A stretch of DNA of 64,000 nt from SVTX01 sp045542075. GTDB taxonomy: Bacteria > Bacillota > Clostridia > Oscillospirales > CAG-272. The stretch lies in assembly GCA_045542075.1 (NCBI GenBank), contig JAZQKI010000001.1, positions 8,114 to 72,113 on the forward strand, given 5' to 3'. Below, one piece after another: positions 8,907-16,439 of the stretch. Below the pieces are notes generated by a model. That model had not been told where the DNA came from and made no database searches. It worked only from the letters and a program-made list of their open reading frames with translations. A program made the position numbers and the translations under genes. Each line of letters opens with the position of its first letter. Within the stretch, counting starts at the first letter, position 1.

Positions 8907-9350
8907 ATGAAAACAACTGTTAAGGTAAAAAAGCTTTCGGATAAGGCGATCATTCCCACGTATGGGACGGAGTTTTCGGCAGGCGCGGACATTTATGCGC
9001 TCCTTGATGAACCGGTGACTATAGCTCCGGGTGAAACCAAGCTTATTCACACAGGTCTTGCTTTCGCTATTCCCGAGGGCCTTGTAGGTCTTAATTTTGC
9101 GCGTAGCGGAATGGCAACAAAGCGCGGACTTGCTCCTGCAAATAAGGTTGGCGTTATTGATAGCGACTATCGCGGAGAGATTATGGTAGCACTTTATAAT
9201 CAGGGAGACGTTCCCCAGACCGTCGAGCATGGCGACAGAATTGCGCAGATGGTATTTGTTCCATATTATACCGCAAGCTTTGAGCAGACTGACGAGCTTG
9301 AAAAAACAGCTCGCGGCGAGGGCGGCTTTGGCTCTACGGGAACAAAATAA
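8907..9350 (+). CDS. dut: dUTP diphosphatase (dUTPase)
   Basis: Hydrolyses dUTP to dUMP and pyrophosphate, keeping uracil out of DNA and feeding dTMP synthesis. 147 aa, the usual size of the trimeric enzyme. All five motifs are visible: SAGADIYA, RSGMATKRGL, GVIDSDYRGEI with its catalytic Asp, GDRIAQMVF and the C-terminal RGEGGFGSTG that closes over the substrate. Start: ATG at 8907 behind AGGAGAGG; an upstream in-frame ATG at 8874 has no such site. The next gene begins 31 bp downstream with no terminator, so dut heads an apparent operon with two metal GTPases, which is an unusual partnership. Confidence 0.96.
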   Translation: MKTTVKVKKLSDKAIIPTYGTEFSAGADIYALLDEPVTIAPGETKLIHTGLAFAIPEGLVGLNFARSGMATKRGLAPANKVGVIDSDYRGEIMVALYNQGDVPQTVEHGDRIAQMVFVPYYTASFEQTDELEKTARGEGGFGSTGTK

Positions 9351-9381
9351 CACAATTTACATAAAGAGAAAGGCAAATAAA

Positions 9382-10611
9382 ATGACAAGGATCGATATTT
9401 TCTCCGGATTTCTCGGAGCAGGAAAAACAACACTTATTAAAAAGCTTATTGAGGAGGCCTACAAGGGCGAAAAAATAGTTCTTATCGAAAACGAGTTTGG
9501 TGAGATAGGTATTGACGGCGGATTTCTCTCTGAGGCAGGTGTGCATATAAACGAGATGAACTCAGGCTGTATCTGCTGCTCGCTTGTCGGCGACTTTGCG
9601 GAGGCGCTCAAAAAGGTAATAAGCGAATATCAGCCCGACAGAGTTCTTATCGAGCCCTCAGGCGTTGGTAAGCTTTCCGACGTTATTAAGGCGGTACAAA
9701 ATGCCGACACAGAGGGAGCGGTGCTCAACGGCTTTACGACCGTAGTGGATGCGAACAAGTGCAAGATGTATATGAAAAATTTTGGAGAGTTCTTTAATGA
9801 CCAGGTCGAGCATGCGGGCTGCATAATATTCAGCCACACGGACAACGCAAGTCAGAAGAAGATAGACGAGGGCGTAGCCCTCATCCGTGAGCATAATCCC
9901 AATGCCGTGATAGTCACAACTCCTTGGGGACAACTCTCAGGCGCGCAGCTTCTTGAGGCTATGGAGCGCAAGGATACTCTTGCCGCTGAGCTTGAAAAGC
10001 TTGAGCATGAACATCATCACCACGGACATCATCATCACCACGACCACGAGGAATGTTGCCATCACGAGCACCACCACGACCACGATCACGACGAGTGTTG
10101 CCATCACGAGCATCATCACGACCATGACCACGATCACGATGAGTGCTGCCACGGACACCACCACGATCATGACCACGAGGAATGCTGCCACGGACACCAC
10201 CACGATCATGACCACGGGGAGTGCTGTCACGGACATCATCACGACCATGACCACGAGGAATGCTGCCATGATCACCATGAGCATCACTTAGATGCAGACG
10301 GAAACTGCTCCTGCGGTCACCACCATCACCACCATGCCGATGAGGTGTTCGAGAGCTGGGGAACGGAGACCACAAAGAAGTTCAATGCAGAGCAGCTTAA
10401 GGCGGCTCTTGACGAGCTTTGCGACGAGAATAAATACGGCATAATTCTGCGCGCAAAGGGAATAGTCGCATCCGACGACGGTAGATGGATCCATTTCGAC
10501 TACATCCCCGGCGAGCCCGACGTACGTTTTGGCGGAGCGTCTGTAATCGGCAGACTCTGCGTTATAGGCTCAAAGATGAACAAGGATGCGATAATCTCGC
10601 TTTTTATGTAA
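9382..10611 (+). CDS. COG0523 (CobW/YciC-type) metal GTPase with a long His/Cys-rich metal-binding insert
   Basis: 409 aa G3E-family GTPase, a class that hands metal ions, usually zinc, to client proteins. GTPase signs: Walker A GFLGAGKTT (9-17), ENEFGEIGID (36-45), the CICC metal motif of the family (63-66) and IEPSGVG. Between the GTPase domain and the CobW C-terminal domain lies a striking insert (about 209-320) with six ECCH cores set in His/Asp runs and ending with CSCGHHHHHH. COG0523 proteins often have a short His tract here; adding paired cysteines at every unit is unusual and suggests binding of many zinc, copper or nickel ions. Start: ATG at 9382, the first one preserving Walker A, with a weak AAAGG site. 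It is 17 bp from the next gene and likely translated with it. Confidence 0.92.
   Translation: MTRIDIFSGFLGAGKTTLIKKLIEEAYKGEKIVLIENEFGEIGIDGGFLSEAGVHINEMNSGCICCSLVGDFAEALKKVISEYQPDRVLIEPSGVGKLSDVIKAVQNADTEGAVLNGFTTVVDANKCKMYMKNFGEFFNDQVEHAGCIIFSHTDNASQKKIDEGVALIREHNPNAVIVTTPWGQLSGAQLLEAMERKDTLAAELEKLEHEHHHHGHHHHHDHEECCHHEHHHDHDHDECCHHEHHHDHDHDHDECCHGHHHDHDHEECCHGHHHDHDHGECCHGHHHDHDHEECCHDHHEHHLDADGNCSCGHHHHHHADEVFESWGTETTKKFNAEQLKAALDELCDENKYGIILRAKGIVASDDGRWIHFDYIPGEPDVRFGGASVIGRLCVIGSKMNKDAIISLFM
10003..10340 (+). repeat. In-frame His/Asp/Cys tandem repeat
   Basis: Imperfect ~39-bp units (cores CACCACGATCATGACCACG plus GAATGCTGCCA) encode the GHHHDHDHEECCH-type repeat of the metal GTPase. 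The opposite-strand open frames here are shadows. Confidence 0.85.
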
Positions 10612-10628
10612 TTTAAGGAGGGAAGAAT

Positions 10629-11576
10629 ATGACACCAAATATTCCCGTATATCTTTTCACAGGCTTTCTTGAGGGCGGTAAGACTCATATAATCCAGGAG
10701 TCTATGTGCGACGAGCGCTTCAACACAGGCGAAAAGACCTTGATAATTCTCTGCGAGGAGGGGATCGAGGAGCTTGATCCCACGCTTTTCTACGGAAAGA
10801 ACGTATATTTTGCTACTATTGACGACGTATCAGACCTCACTCCCGAAAAGCTTGATGCTTGCCGTAACGGTCATAAAATAGACCGTGTAATCATTGAGTA
10901 CAACGGTATGTGGATGCTTAAGGATTTGTATGAAAATCTCCCGAAGGAGTGGTTTATCTTCCAGAATATGATGTTTGCGGACGCAAATACCTTCTTTACC
11001 TACAACGCAAATATGCGCTCGCTTATGGTAGATAAGCTTCTCGACTGTGAGATGATAGTCCTCAACCGTACTCCCGAGAACATCGACAAGGAGGAGGTGC
11101 ACAAGATAGTCCGCGGTATCTCCCGCCGTGCCTCCATTACCTATGATTATCCCGACGGACATGTCGAGTACGACGAGATAGAGGATCCTCTGCCTTTTGA
11201 CATCAATGCCCCCATAATTGAGATAGACGAGAACGACTATGCCGTATGGTACAGAGATCTCGCCGAGGAGACTGAAAAATACGAGGGTAAGACTGTTAAA
11301 TTCAAGGGAATTATCGCGCGCGACGTAAAGCTCGGCAAGGACGCGATAGTTATCGGCAGACACGTAATGACCTGCTGCGTTGAGGATATTGCCTACAACG
11401 GACTTGTATGCAAGTTTGAGTCTGCAGTTCCTTATAAAACGCGCGATTGGCTCACGGTCACGGGTAAGATCAAGATAGAGAAGAACAAGCTCTACGGACG
11501 CCCCGGACCAGTGCTTTACGCGACAAGCGCGGCATATACCTCCAAACCCGAAAAAGAGGTCGCGACTTTTTATTGA
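10629..11576 (+). CDS. COG0523-like GTPase domain fused to a DUF1980/YcgQ-like C-terminal domain
   Basis: 315 aa. The N-terminal half is COG0523-like: VYLFTGFLEGGKTH is a Walker A variant (LEGGKT instead of LGAGKT), followed by IIEYNGMW in the place of the IEPSG segment; no CxCC motif is present, so metal transfer through that motif is unlikely. The C-terminal ~95 residues (GKTVKFKGIIARD, VIGRHVMTCCVEDIAYNGLV, WLTVTGKI) resemble the OB-like end of YcgQ/TIGR03943 proteins, which in Firmicutes sit with a YcgR permease beside Zur-controlled COG0523 genes. The fusion of both modules in one chain argues for a shared metal-delivery complex. Strong TAAGGAGG site; 17 bp after the first GTPase gene. 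Family placement of both halves is by eye. Confidence 0.75.
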   Translation: MTPNIPVYLFTGFLEGGKTHIIQESMCDERFNTGEKTLIILCEEGIEELDPTLFYGKNVYFATIDDVSDLTPEKLDACRNGHKIDRVIIEYNGMWMLKDLYENLPKEWFIFQNMMFADANTFFTYNANMRSLMVDKLLDCEMIVLNRTPENIDKEEVHKIVRGISRRASITYDYPDGHVEYDEIEDPLPFDINAPIIEIDENDYAVWYRDLAEETEKYEGKTVKFKGIIARDVKLGKDAIVIGRHVMTCCVEDIAYNGLVCKFESAVPYKTRDWLTVTGKIKIEKNKLYGRPGPVLYATSAAYTSKPEKEVATFY

Positions 11577-11600
11577 TAAGTGATTCTCGGAGGAGATAAA

Positions 11601-14351
11601 ATGAAAAAGTTTTTAAGAGTTTTAGTATTACTTCTCGTGCTTTCAATGAGTTTTTCCGTATTCACCGCATGTGATAAGGGCGAAAACTCTATAACGGCAC
11701 CCACGGAAGTATCTACGGACGCTCCAACAGAAGCATCTACGAGCGCGCCCACGGAGACACCCACAAGTGCTCCGACAGAGGCGCCCACGAGTGCTCCCAC
11801 AGAGGCGCCCACAAGCGCTCCCACAGAAGCGGCTACAAACGTGCCCACGGAAGCGCCTACGAGCGCACCCACAGAAGCACCCACGGATGCACCGACAGAG
11901 ACGCCTACGGACGCACCGACTGAAGCACCCACGGAAACGCCTACTGAACATATTCATGAATATGGTGATTGGGTTGTAAGGATAGAGCCAACCTGTGTTG
12001 ATAAAGGAATAAAGTCAAGTGACTGCGCGTGCGGTGACTATAAGCTCGGATATATTGATGCTCTCGGCCACACGGCGGGTGCTGCGGCAACGTGTACAAC
12101 CGAGCAAAAATGTACCGTTTGCGGAGACACACTTGCAGCAGCCCTTGGACATAAGCCCAAAACGGTAGAGGAAAACAGAATAGAGTCTACTTGTACGGAG
12201 AAGGGCTCGTATGATGCGGTAGTATATTGTTCCGATTGCAATGACGAATTGAGCAGAGAAAACAAATCTATAAACGCTCTCGGACATACAGCAGGTGCTG
12301 AGGCAACATGTATCACGGCTCAGAAATGTACTGTTTGCAAAGAGATTCTTGTGGCGGCGCATGGGCACAAGCCTGCTGTAGCAGTTGAAGAAAACAGAGT
12401 GGAGCCGACTTGTACTAAAAACGGTTCGTATGATGTGGTTGTATATTGTTTAGCGTGTGGCGATGAGTTAAGCAGGGATGTAGTGAGTGTGAATGCGCTT
12501 GGACATAAGCCTGGTATTGAATCGACCTGCACAACTGATCAGACATGCACTGCGTGCGGGGAAATATTGGTTGAGGCTCTTGGACATGATTACGTTAACA
12601 AAATATGCACAGTTTGTGGGAAACTAAAGACAAGCGAAGGATTGCGATTCGTTTCCAAAGGTGGAGGAATTTGCTATGTCAGCAGTATAGGCAATTGTAC
12701 GGATACGGACATAATTATCCCAGCAGTATCGCCTACGGGTGAAACTGTTACGGGTATAGACTATGCAGCGTTTGAAAGCCGTGCTGACATTACGAGTATC
12801 GTTATTCCTGATACTGTAACAAACATTGGACCTTTTGCTTTCATTCGTTGCAGTGGACTTATGATGATAGAAATTCCCGATAGTGTAACAAGCATATCTC
12901 GAGGAGCATTTGAGGATTGTACTAGCATTGCAAATATAGTCATCCCAAACGGTGTCACGAGCATTGGCGAAAGAACATTCTACGGTTGCAGTAGCCTTGT
13001 GAATTTAGTAATTCCCGACAGTATAACAAGCATAGGTGAGAGGGCGTTCTACGGTTGCGGTAGTCTTGCAAATTTGGAAATTCCCAACAGCTTATCAAGT
13101 ATAGGTGAGTATGCATTCTATAATTGCAGTAATCTTACGAGTATAGAAATCCCTGACAATGTAACAAGCATAGGAAATAATGCATTTGCTGGTTGCACAA
13201 ACCTTACAAGTGTCGGGCTGGGAGAGAACAGTCGATTAGCTAGTATAGGAGATTATGCATTTTATAATTGCAGTAAACTTACAAGCATAGCAATTCCTGA
13301 TGATGTAATAAGTGTAGGTAAGGAATCGTTTGATGATTGCATTAATCTTACGCATGTTGTCTTTAGCGAAAACAATTCCTTAATGAGCATAGGAGAACGG
13401 GCATTCTCGGGTTGCAGAAACCTTACAAGTATAAATATTCCCAGTAGTGTGTTGAGCATTGGTGCAGGAGCATTCTCAGGCTGCAATAGCCTTAAGACTA
13501 TTGATATACCTCATGGTATGACGAGCATAAGCGATGCAATGTTATCCGGGTGCAGTAGCATTGAGAACATAACAATCCCCGATGGAGTAGTGAGCATAGG
13601 AAATAATGCGTTCGCTGGCTGCAGTAGTATTACCAACATAGAAATTCCCGACAGCGTAACGAGTATAGGGATTGCTGCGTTTGATTCTTGCAGTAGCCTT
13701 AAGAGTATAAAAGTCCCCGACAGCATAACGAGCATAAGCAATGCTATGTTTTATTGTTGTAGTGGACTTGAGAAAGTTGAATTCCCCCAAAATGTAACAA
13801 ACATAGGTGCTGATGCGTTTGGAGGTTGCAACAGCCTGGTTAGTATCGTCATACCTAACAGTGTAATAAGTATAGATAAGCAAGCATTTATCGCTTGCAA
13901 AAACTTGGAAAGTGTTGTTATTTCTGACGGAGTAACAAGCATAGGTGATTCTGCATTTGCTAATTGTACTAACCTTACAAGTGTGGTCATTCCCGACAGT
14001 ATCACGAGTATTGGTTCATATGTATTTGCTAATTGCAGTAGCCTTGAAGGGATTGCGATTCCCAACCACATAACAGGTATAGGTGAATATGCATTCTATA
14101 ATTGCAGTAAACTTACAAGCATAGCAATCCCCGACAATTTAATGAGCATAGGCAAGCGTGCATTTTCGGGTTGTAGTATCCTTACGAGTATAAATATTCC
14201 CAAAGGAGTGACGAGCATAGGTGGTTCTGCGTTCTATGGTTGCAGCAGCCTTACAATATATTGTGAATTGGCATCTAAACCTTCAGGATGGAGTTCTAAT
14301 TGGAACTCTTCCGGTTGCCCCGTGGTCTGGGGTTATAAGGCGGAGGAATAA
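11601..14351 (+). CDS. Large BspA-type leucine-rich-repeat surface lipoprotein
   Basis: 916 aa from ATG at 11601 behind GGAGGAG; an in-frame start at 11580 has no good site. The signal peptide ends in a lipobox-like VFTAC, so the Cys near residue 24 should be lipid-modified. Next come about 20 repeats of APTE/TPTE (about 33-114), then four imperfect His/Cys modules (about 115-345; pattern CTxxQKCTVCG and LGHKP) like those in the two nucleases, then 22 units of 23 residues, each like IGEYAFYNCSNLTSIEIP, to the end. This is the BspA/LRR_5 surface-binding architecture of gut bacteria, used for adhesion or binding host and matrix proteins. It begins 25 bp after the COG0523-DUF1980 gene with no terminator, so it may be co-transcribed with the metal genes. 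Confidence 0.9.
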   Translation: MKKFLRVLVLLLVLSMSFSVFTACDKGENSITAPTEVSTDAPTEASTSAPTETPTSAPTEAPTSAPTEAPTSAPTEAATNVPTEAPTSAPTEAPTDAPTETPTDAPTEAPTETPTEHIHEYGDWVVRIEPTCVDKGIKSSDCACGDYKLGYIDALGHTAGAAATCTTEQKCTVCGDTLAAALGHKPKTVEENRIESTCTEKGSYDAVVYCSDCNDELSRENKSINALGHTAGAEATCITAQKCTVCKEILVAAHGHKPAVAVEENRVEPTCTKNGSYDVVVYCLACGDELSRDVVSVNALGHKPGIESTCTTDQTCTACGEILVEALGHDYVNKICTVCGKLKTSEGLRFVSKGGGICYVSSIGNCTDTDIIIPAVSPTGETVTGIDYAAFESRADITSIVIPDTVTNIGPFAFIRCSGLMMIEIPDSVTSISRGAFEDCTSIANIVIPNGVTSIGERTFYGCSSLVNLVIPDSITSIGERAFYGCGSLANLEIPNSLSSIGEYAFYNCSNLTSIEIPDNVTSIGNNAFAGCTNLTSVGLGENSRLASIGDYAFYNCSKLTSIAIPDDVISVGKESFDDCINLTHVVFSENNSLMSIGERAFSGCRNLTSINIPSSVLSIGAGAFSGCNSLKTIDIPHGMTSISDAMLSGCSSIENITIPDGVVSIGNNAFAGCSSITNIEIPDSVTSIGIAAFDSCSSLKSIKVPDSITSISNAMFYCCSGLEKVEFPQNVTNIGADAFGGCNSLVSIVIPNSVISIDKQAFIACKNLESVVISDGVTSIGDSAFANCTNLTSVVIPDSITSIGSYVFANCSSLEGIAIPNHITGIGEYAFYNCSKLTSIAIPDNLMSIGKRAFSGCSILTSINIPKGVTSIGGSAFYGCSSLTIYCELASKPSGWSSNWNSSGCPVVWGYKAEE

Positions 14352-14370
14352 TTCATTGTAATCAAAAATG

Positions 14371-14449
14371 GTGCATCCTCATCTGTCAGCAAAGCTGACA
14401 CCTTCCCCTCAGGGGGAAGCCTGAAAGGGCGTTGCTTTGGCAACGCCCT
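14371..14449. repeat. Intergenic triple-palindrome repeat element
   Basis: Three back-to-back inverted repeats: TGTCAGC/AAA/GCTGACA (14384-14400), CTTCCCC/GGGGAAG (14402-14419) and AGGGCGTTGC/GCAACGCCCT (14426-14449). From memory, the CCTCATCTGTCAGC...CACCTTCCCCTC layout resembles a dispersed intergenic repeat found in many gut Clostridia. Only one copy lies in this window, so its repeat nature cannot be shown here. Confidence 0.55.
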
Positions 14450-14459
14450 CATTTTTTAT
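14426..14459 (+). terminator. Terminator after the leucine-rich-repeat lipoprotein gene
   Basis: Ten-base-pair perfect GC-rich stem AGGGCGTTGC / GCAACGCCCT followed by CATTTTTTATT. Confidence 0.85.
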
Positions 14460-14492
14460 TGACACAAACCACTCACACTCCCGAAAATTCGA

Positions 14493-14501
14493 CATACAAT
14501 G
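14493..14501 (+). promoter_or_regulatory. Possible mother-cell sigma-E/sigma-K -10 element
   Basis: CATACAATG matches the sigma-E -10 pattern CATACAnT exactly and the sigma-K pattern CATAnnnTA in all but one base. No convincing sigma-E -35 (ATA) is seen; a sigma-K AC lies about 15 bp upstream. It is 57 bp before the start codon of the Cys-rich gene. Confidence 0.3.
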
Positions 14502-14557
14502 ATAGCGAGAGGTGCTTTTTTGTATCTCGTATTACATTTATTACAGGGGGAAATATT

Positions 14558-15418
14558 ATGCCCGATAACAGATTTTGCGGCGGAAACGGCGTGGGCAGAG
14601 ATTCTGTTTATATAGAGACCAACAGAATTCTTGATTCCTGCCGTGATCGCGATTGCTTTGAGAACGTTCGCGTATTTCTTACCGATTTCGGCAACGAGAT
14701 AATCGAACACACAAACACAGTCCGCGCAAAGAGCGCTTGCATCGCGTGGACGTCCATCACACTTGACCCCGTTCAGTTCAACAGAGGCTTTTACTCGGTA
14801 AACATCCGCTTCTACGTAAAGCTTATATTCGAGGCTTGCGTGGGCGGCGGCAGAGCGCAGGAATTTGACGGCGTGGCTGTGCTTGAAAAGAAGATAATCC
14901 TTTTCGGCGGAGAGGGAAACGTCAGCACCTTCCGTTCCAGCACTGACGGCGACGGATTCTGCGCGGAGATAAAGCCCTGCTGCCAGGAAAAGAGCTTGCC
15001 TACTGCTACGGTTGAGGTCGTAGAGCCCATAATTCTTGACACGAGAATTGTTGAGCGCGAGAGCGACTGCTGCTGTTGCTGCTGCGCTTGCGACGTACCC
15101 GACTGCGTAGTCGGCGGTCTGTCAGGCTCGCTTTGCGGCGACTACGGCAAGGACAGGGAAAGATACCTTGCGGTATCGCTCGGTATATTCTCCATAGTCA
15201 GAATTACCCGTCCCGCGCAGCTTCTCATCAGCGCGTCCGAATACTGTGTTCCCGATAAGGAATGCGTTGAGGCGAAAAAGGACGATCCCTGCGGAATTTT
15301 CAGAACAATGAGTTTCCCAACGTCCGAATTTTGTCCTTCAACCTTTCCCGCGGTAAACGATAAGTCCTGCTTTGATAAGCCCTTTGACAAAGGCGGCAAA
15401 TGCGGCTGCGGTAACTAA
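14558..15418 (+). CDS. Cys-rich protein of unknown function, possible spore-surface protein
   Basis: 286 aa from ATG at 14558 behind CAGGGGG; the longer open frame upstream has no site. No signal peptide or membrane segment. The N-terminal part (RDSVYIETNRILDSCRDRDC, FENVRVFLTDFGNEI) and the middle (FNRGFYSVNIRFYVKLIFEA) look like an ordered beta-rich domain, followed by a run of six cysteines (CCCCCCACD, about residues 169-177) and a C-terminal end KCGCGN; about 27 cysteines in all. I do not recognise a named family, though I believe similar proteins exist in other Clostridia. The high Cys content and a possible sigma-E/K promoter suggest a spore coat or exosporium component; this is inference. 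It stands alone between two terminators. Confidence 0.7.
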   Translation: MPDNRFCGGNGVGRDSVYIETNRILDSCRDRDCFENVRVFLTDFGNEIIEHTNTVRAKSACIAWTSITLDPVQFNRGFYSVNIRFYVKLIFEACVGGGRAQEFDGVAVLEKKIILFGGEGNVSTFRSSTDGDGFCAEIKPCCQEKSLPTATVEVVEPIILDTRIVERESDCCCCCCACDVPDCVVGGLSGSLCGDYGKDRERYLAVSLGIFSIVRITRPAQLLISASEYCVPDKECVEAKKDDPCGIFRTMSFPTSEFCPSTFPAVNDKSCFDKPFDKGGKCGCGN

Positions 15419-15434
15419 ATCTCAAAGCTATACT

Positions 15435-15466
15435 AAAAATACCGAGGTTAAGCCTCGGTATTTTTG
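15435..15466 (+). terminator. Terminator of the Cys-rich gene
   Basis: AAAAATACCGAGG / CCTCGGTATTTTT with a five-base loop and T run. Confidence 0.9.
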
Positions 15467-15532
15467 TGTGCAATATCATTATAACATTTTTAAGTGAAAG
15501 GCAGGGAATTAGTATATTAGACTATTGCGCTT

Positions 15533-15560
15533 TTGACTTTTTTATGTTAAAATTTATATG
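15533..15560 (+). promoter_or_regulatory. Probable sigma-A promoter of the HD-domain gene
   Basis: TTGACT (15533-15538), 16-bp spacer, TATATG (15555-15560); the start codon is 26 bp downstream. Confidence 0.5.
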
Positions 15561-15586
15561 TAAACTTAAAGAAGAGGTGATTTTTG

Positions 15587-16246
15587 ATGCTCACGTTTGA
15601 AGAAATAAAGCACAATGAAACAATAAACCAATATATAAAAAAGGCAGACGAGTCGCTCGTGGCTCTCGGCTTTACGGAGCATAGCTTTGCTCATGTGACA
15701 AAGGTCGCGACCACAGCGGCGTATATACTTGATAGCCTTGGATATGACGAGCACGATATAGAAATAGCCAAAATTGCGGGATATCTGCACGATATAGGAA
15801 ATCTCGTCAACAGAATAGACCACTCTCAAAGCGGTGCGGTCATGGCGTTCAGAATACTTGACCATATGGATATGGACGCATGCGATATAGCAACTATCGT
15901 AACAGCTATCGGAAATCACGACGAGGGCACGGGAGTTGCGGTAAATCCCGTTGCGGCGGCACTTATTCTCGCGGATAAGAGCGACGTCAGACGGAGCCGC
16001 GTGCGAAATCGCGATCTTGCAACCTTCGATATTCATGACCGTGTAAATTACTCGGTAGTCAGCTCCAAGCTTGAAATAAATGAGGATAAGACTGTAATTT
16101 CCCTGGAGCTCGAAATAGACACCGAGATAAGCTCGGTGATGGACTATTTTGAGATATTTCTCAAGCGAATGATAATGTGCAAAAAGGCGGCGGAGTGTCT
16201 GAAGCTGAGATTCAGCCTGATAATTAACAATCAGACGTTGATGTGA
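15587..16246 (+). CDS. HD-domain phosphohydrolase
   Basis: 219 aa cytoplasmic metal-dependent phosphohydrolase of the HD superfamily. The metal ligands are in order: His36 in HVTKV, the doublet His68-Asp69 in GYLHDIGN, a following HSQSG and a later Asp in GNHDEG. The C-terminal part (LEINEDKTVISLELEI) is predicted alpha/beta and not a known effector domain. HD proteins of this size cleave nucleotides or cyclic nucleotides; the substrate cannot be told. Start: ATG at 15587 with AGAGGTGA seven bases away, preferred over the overlapping TTG at 15584. No operon partner on either side. Confidence 0.85.
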   Translation: MLTFEEIKHNETINQYIKKADESLVALGFTEHSFAHVTKVATTAAYILDSLGYDEHDIEIAKIAGYLHDIGNLVNRIDHSQSGAVMAFRILDHMDMDACDIATIVTAIGNHDEGTGVAVNPVAAALILADKSDVRRSRVRNRDLATFDIHDRVNYSVVSSKLEINEDKTVISLELEIDTEISSVMDYFEIFLKRMIMCKKAAECLKLRFSLIINNQTLM

Positions 16247-16356
16247 TCTATCTGTTTTGAGCTTTAGGCAGTGTTTAATGTATGCCGTAGTTCAGAATAA
16301 AAAATGCGCTTTTGACGTTTTTTCTGAATTTTAGATAAATTTAGCAAACTTACCCC

Positions 16357-16385
16357 TTGAAATTTTCTCAAAGATATTGTATTAT
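16357..16385 (+). promoter_or_regulatory. Sigma-A promoter of the Na/Pi cotransporter gene
   Basis: TTGAAA (16357-16362), 17-bp spacer, TATTAT (16380-16385), 55 bp before the start codon. No Pho-box direct repeat was recognised. Confidence 0.65.
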
Positions 16386-16439
16386 TAAAATAGTGTTATT
16401 TGATAAATAACCTTTTCCAAAAATGGAGGACAAAAAAAC

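Noticed and set aside
9937..10375. Frames opposite the His-rich region that look like hydrophobic or Asp/Gly-rich proteins
   Set aside because: Antisense images of CAC/GAC codons; no start signals.
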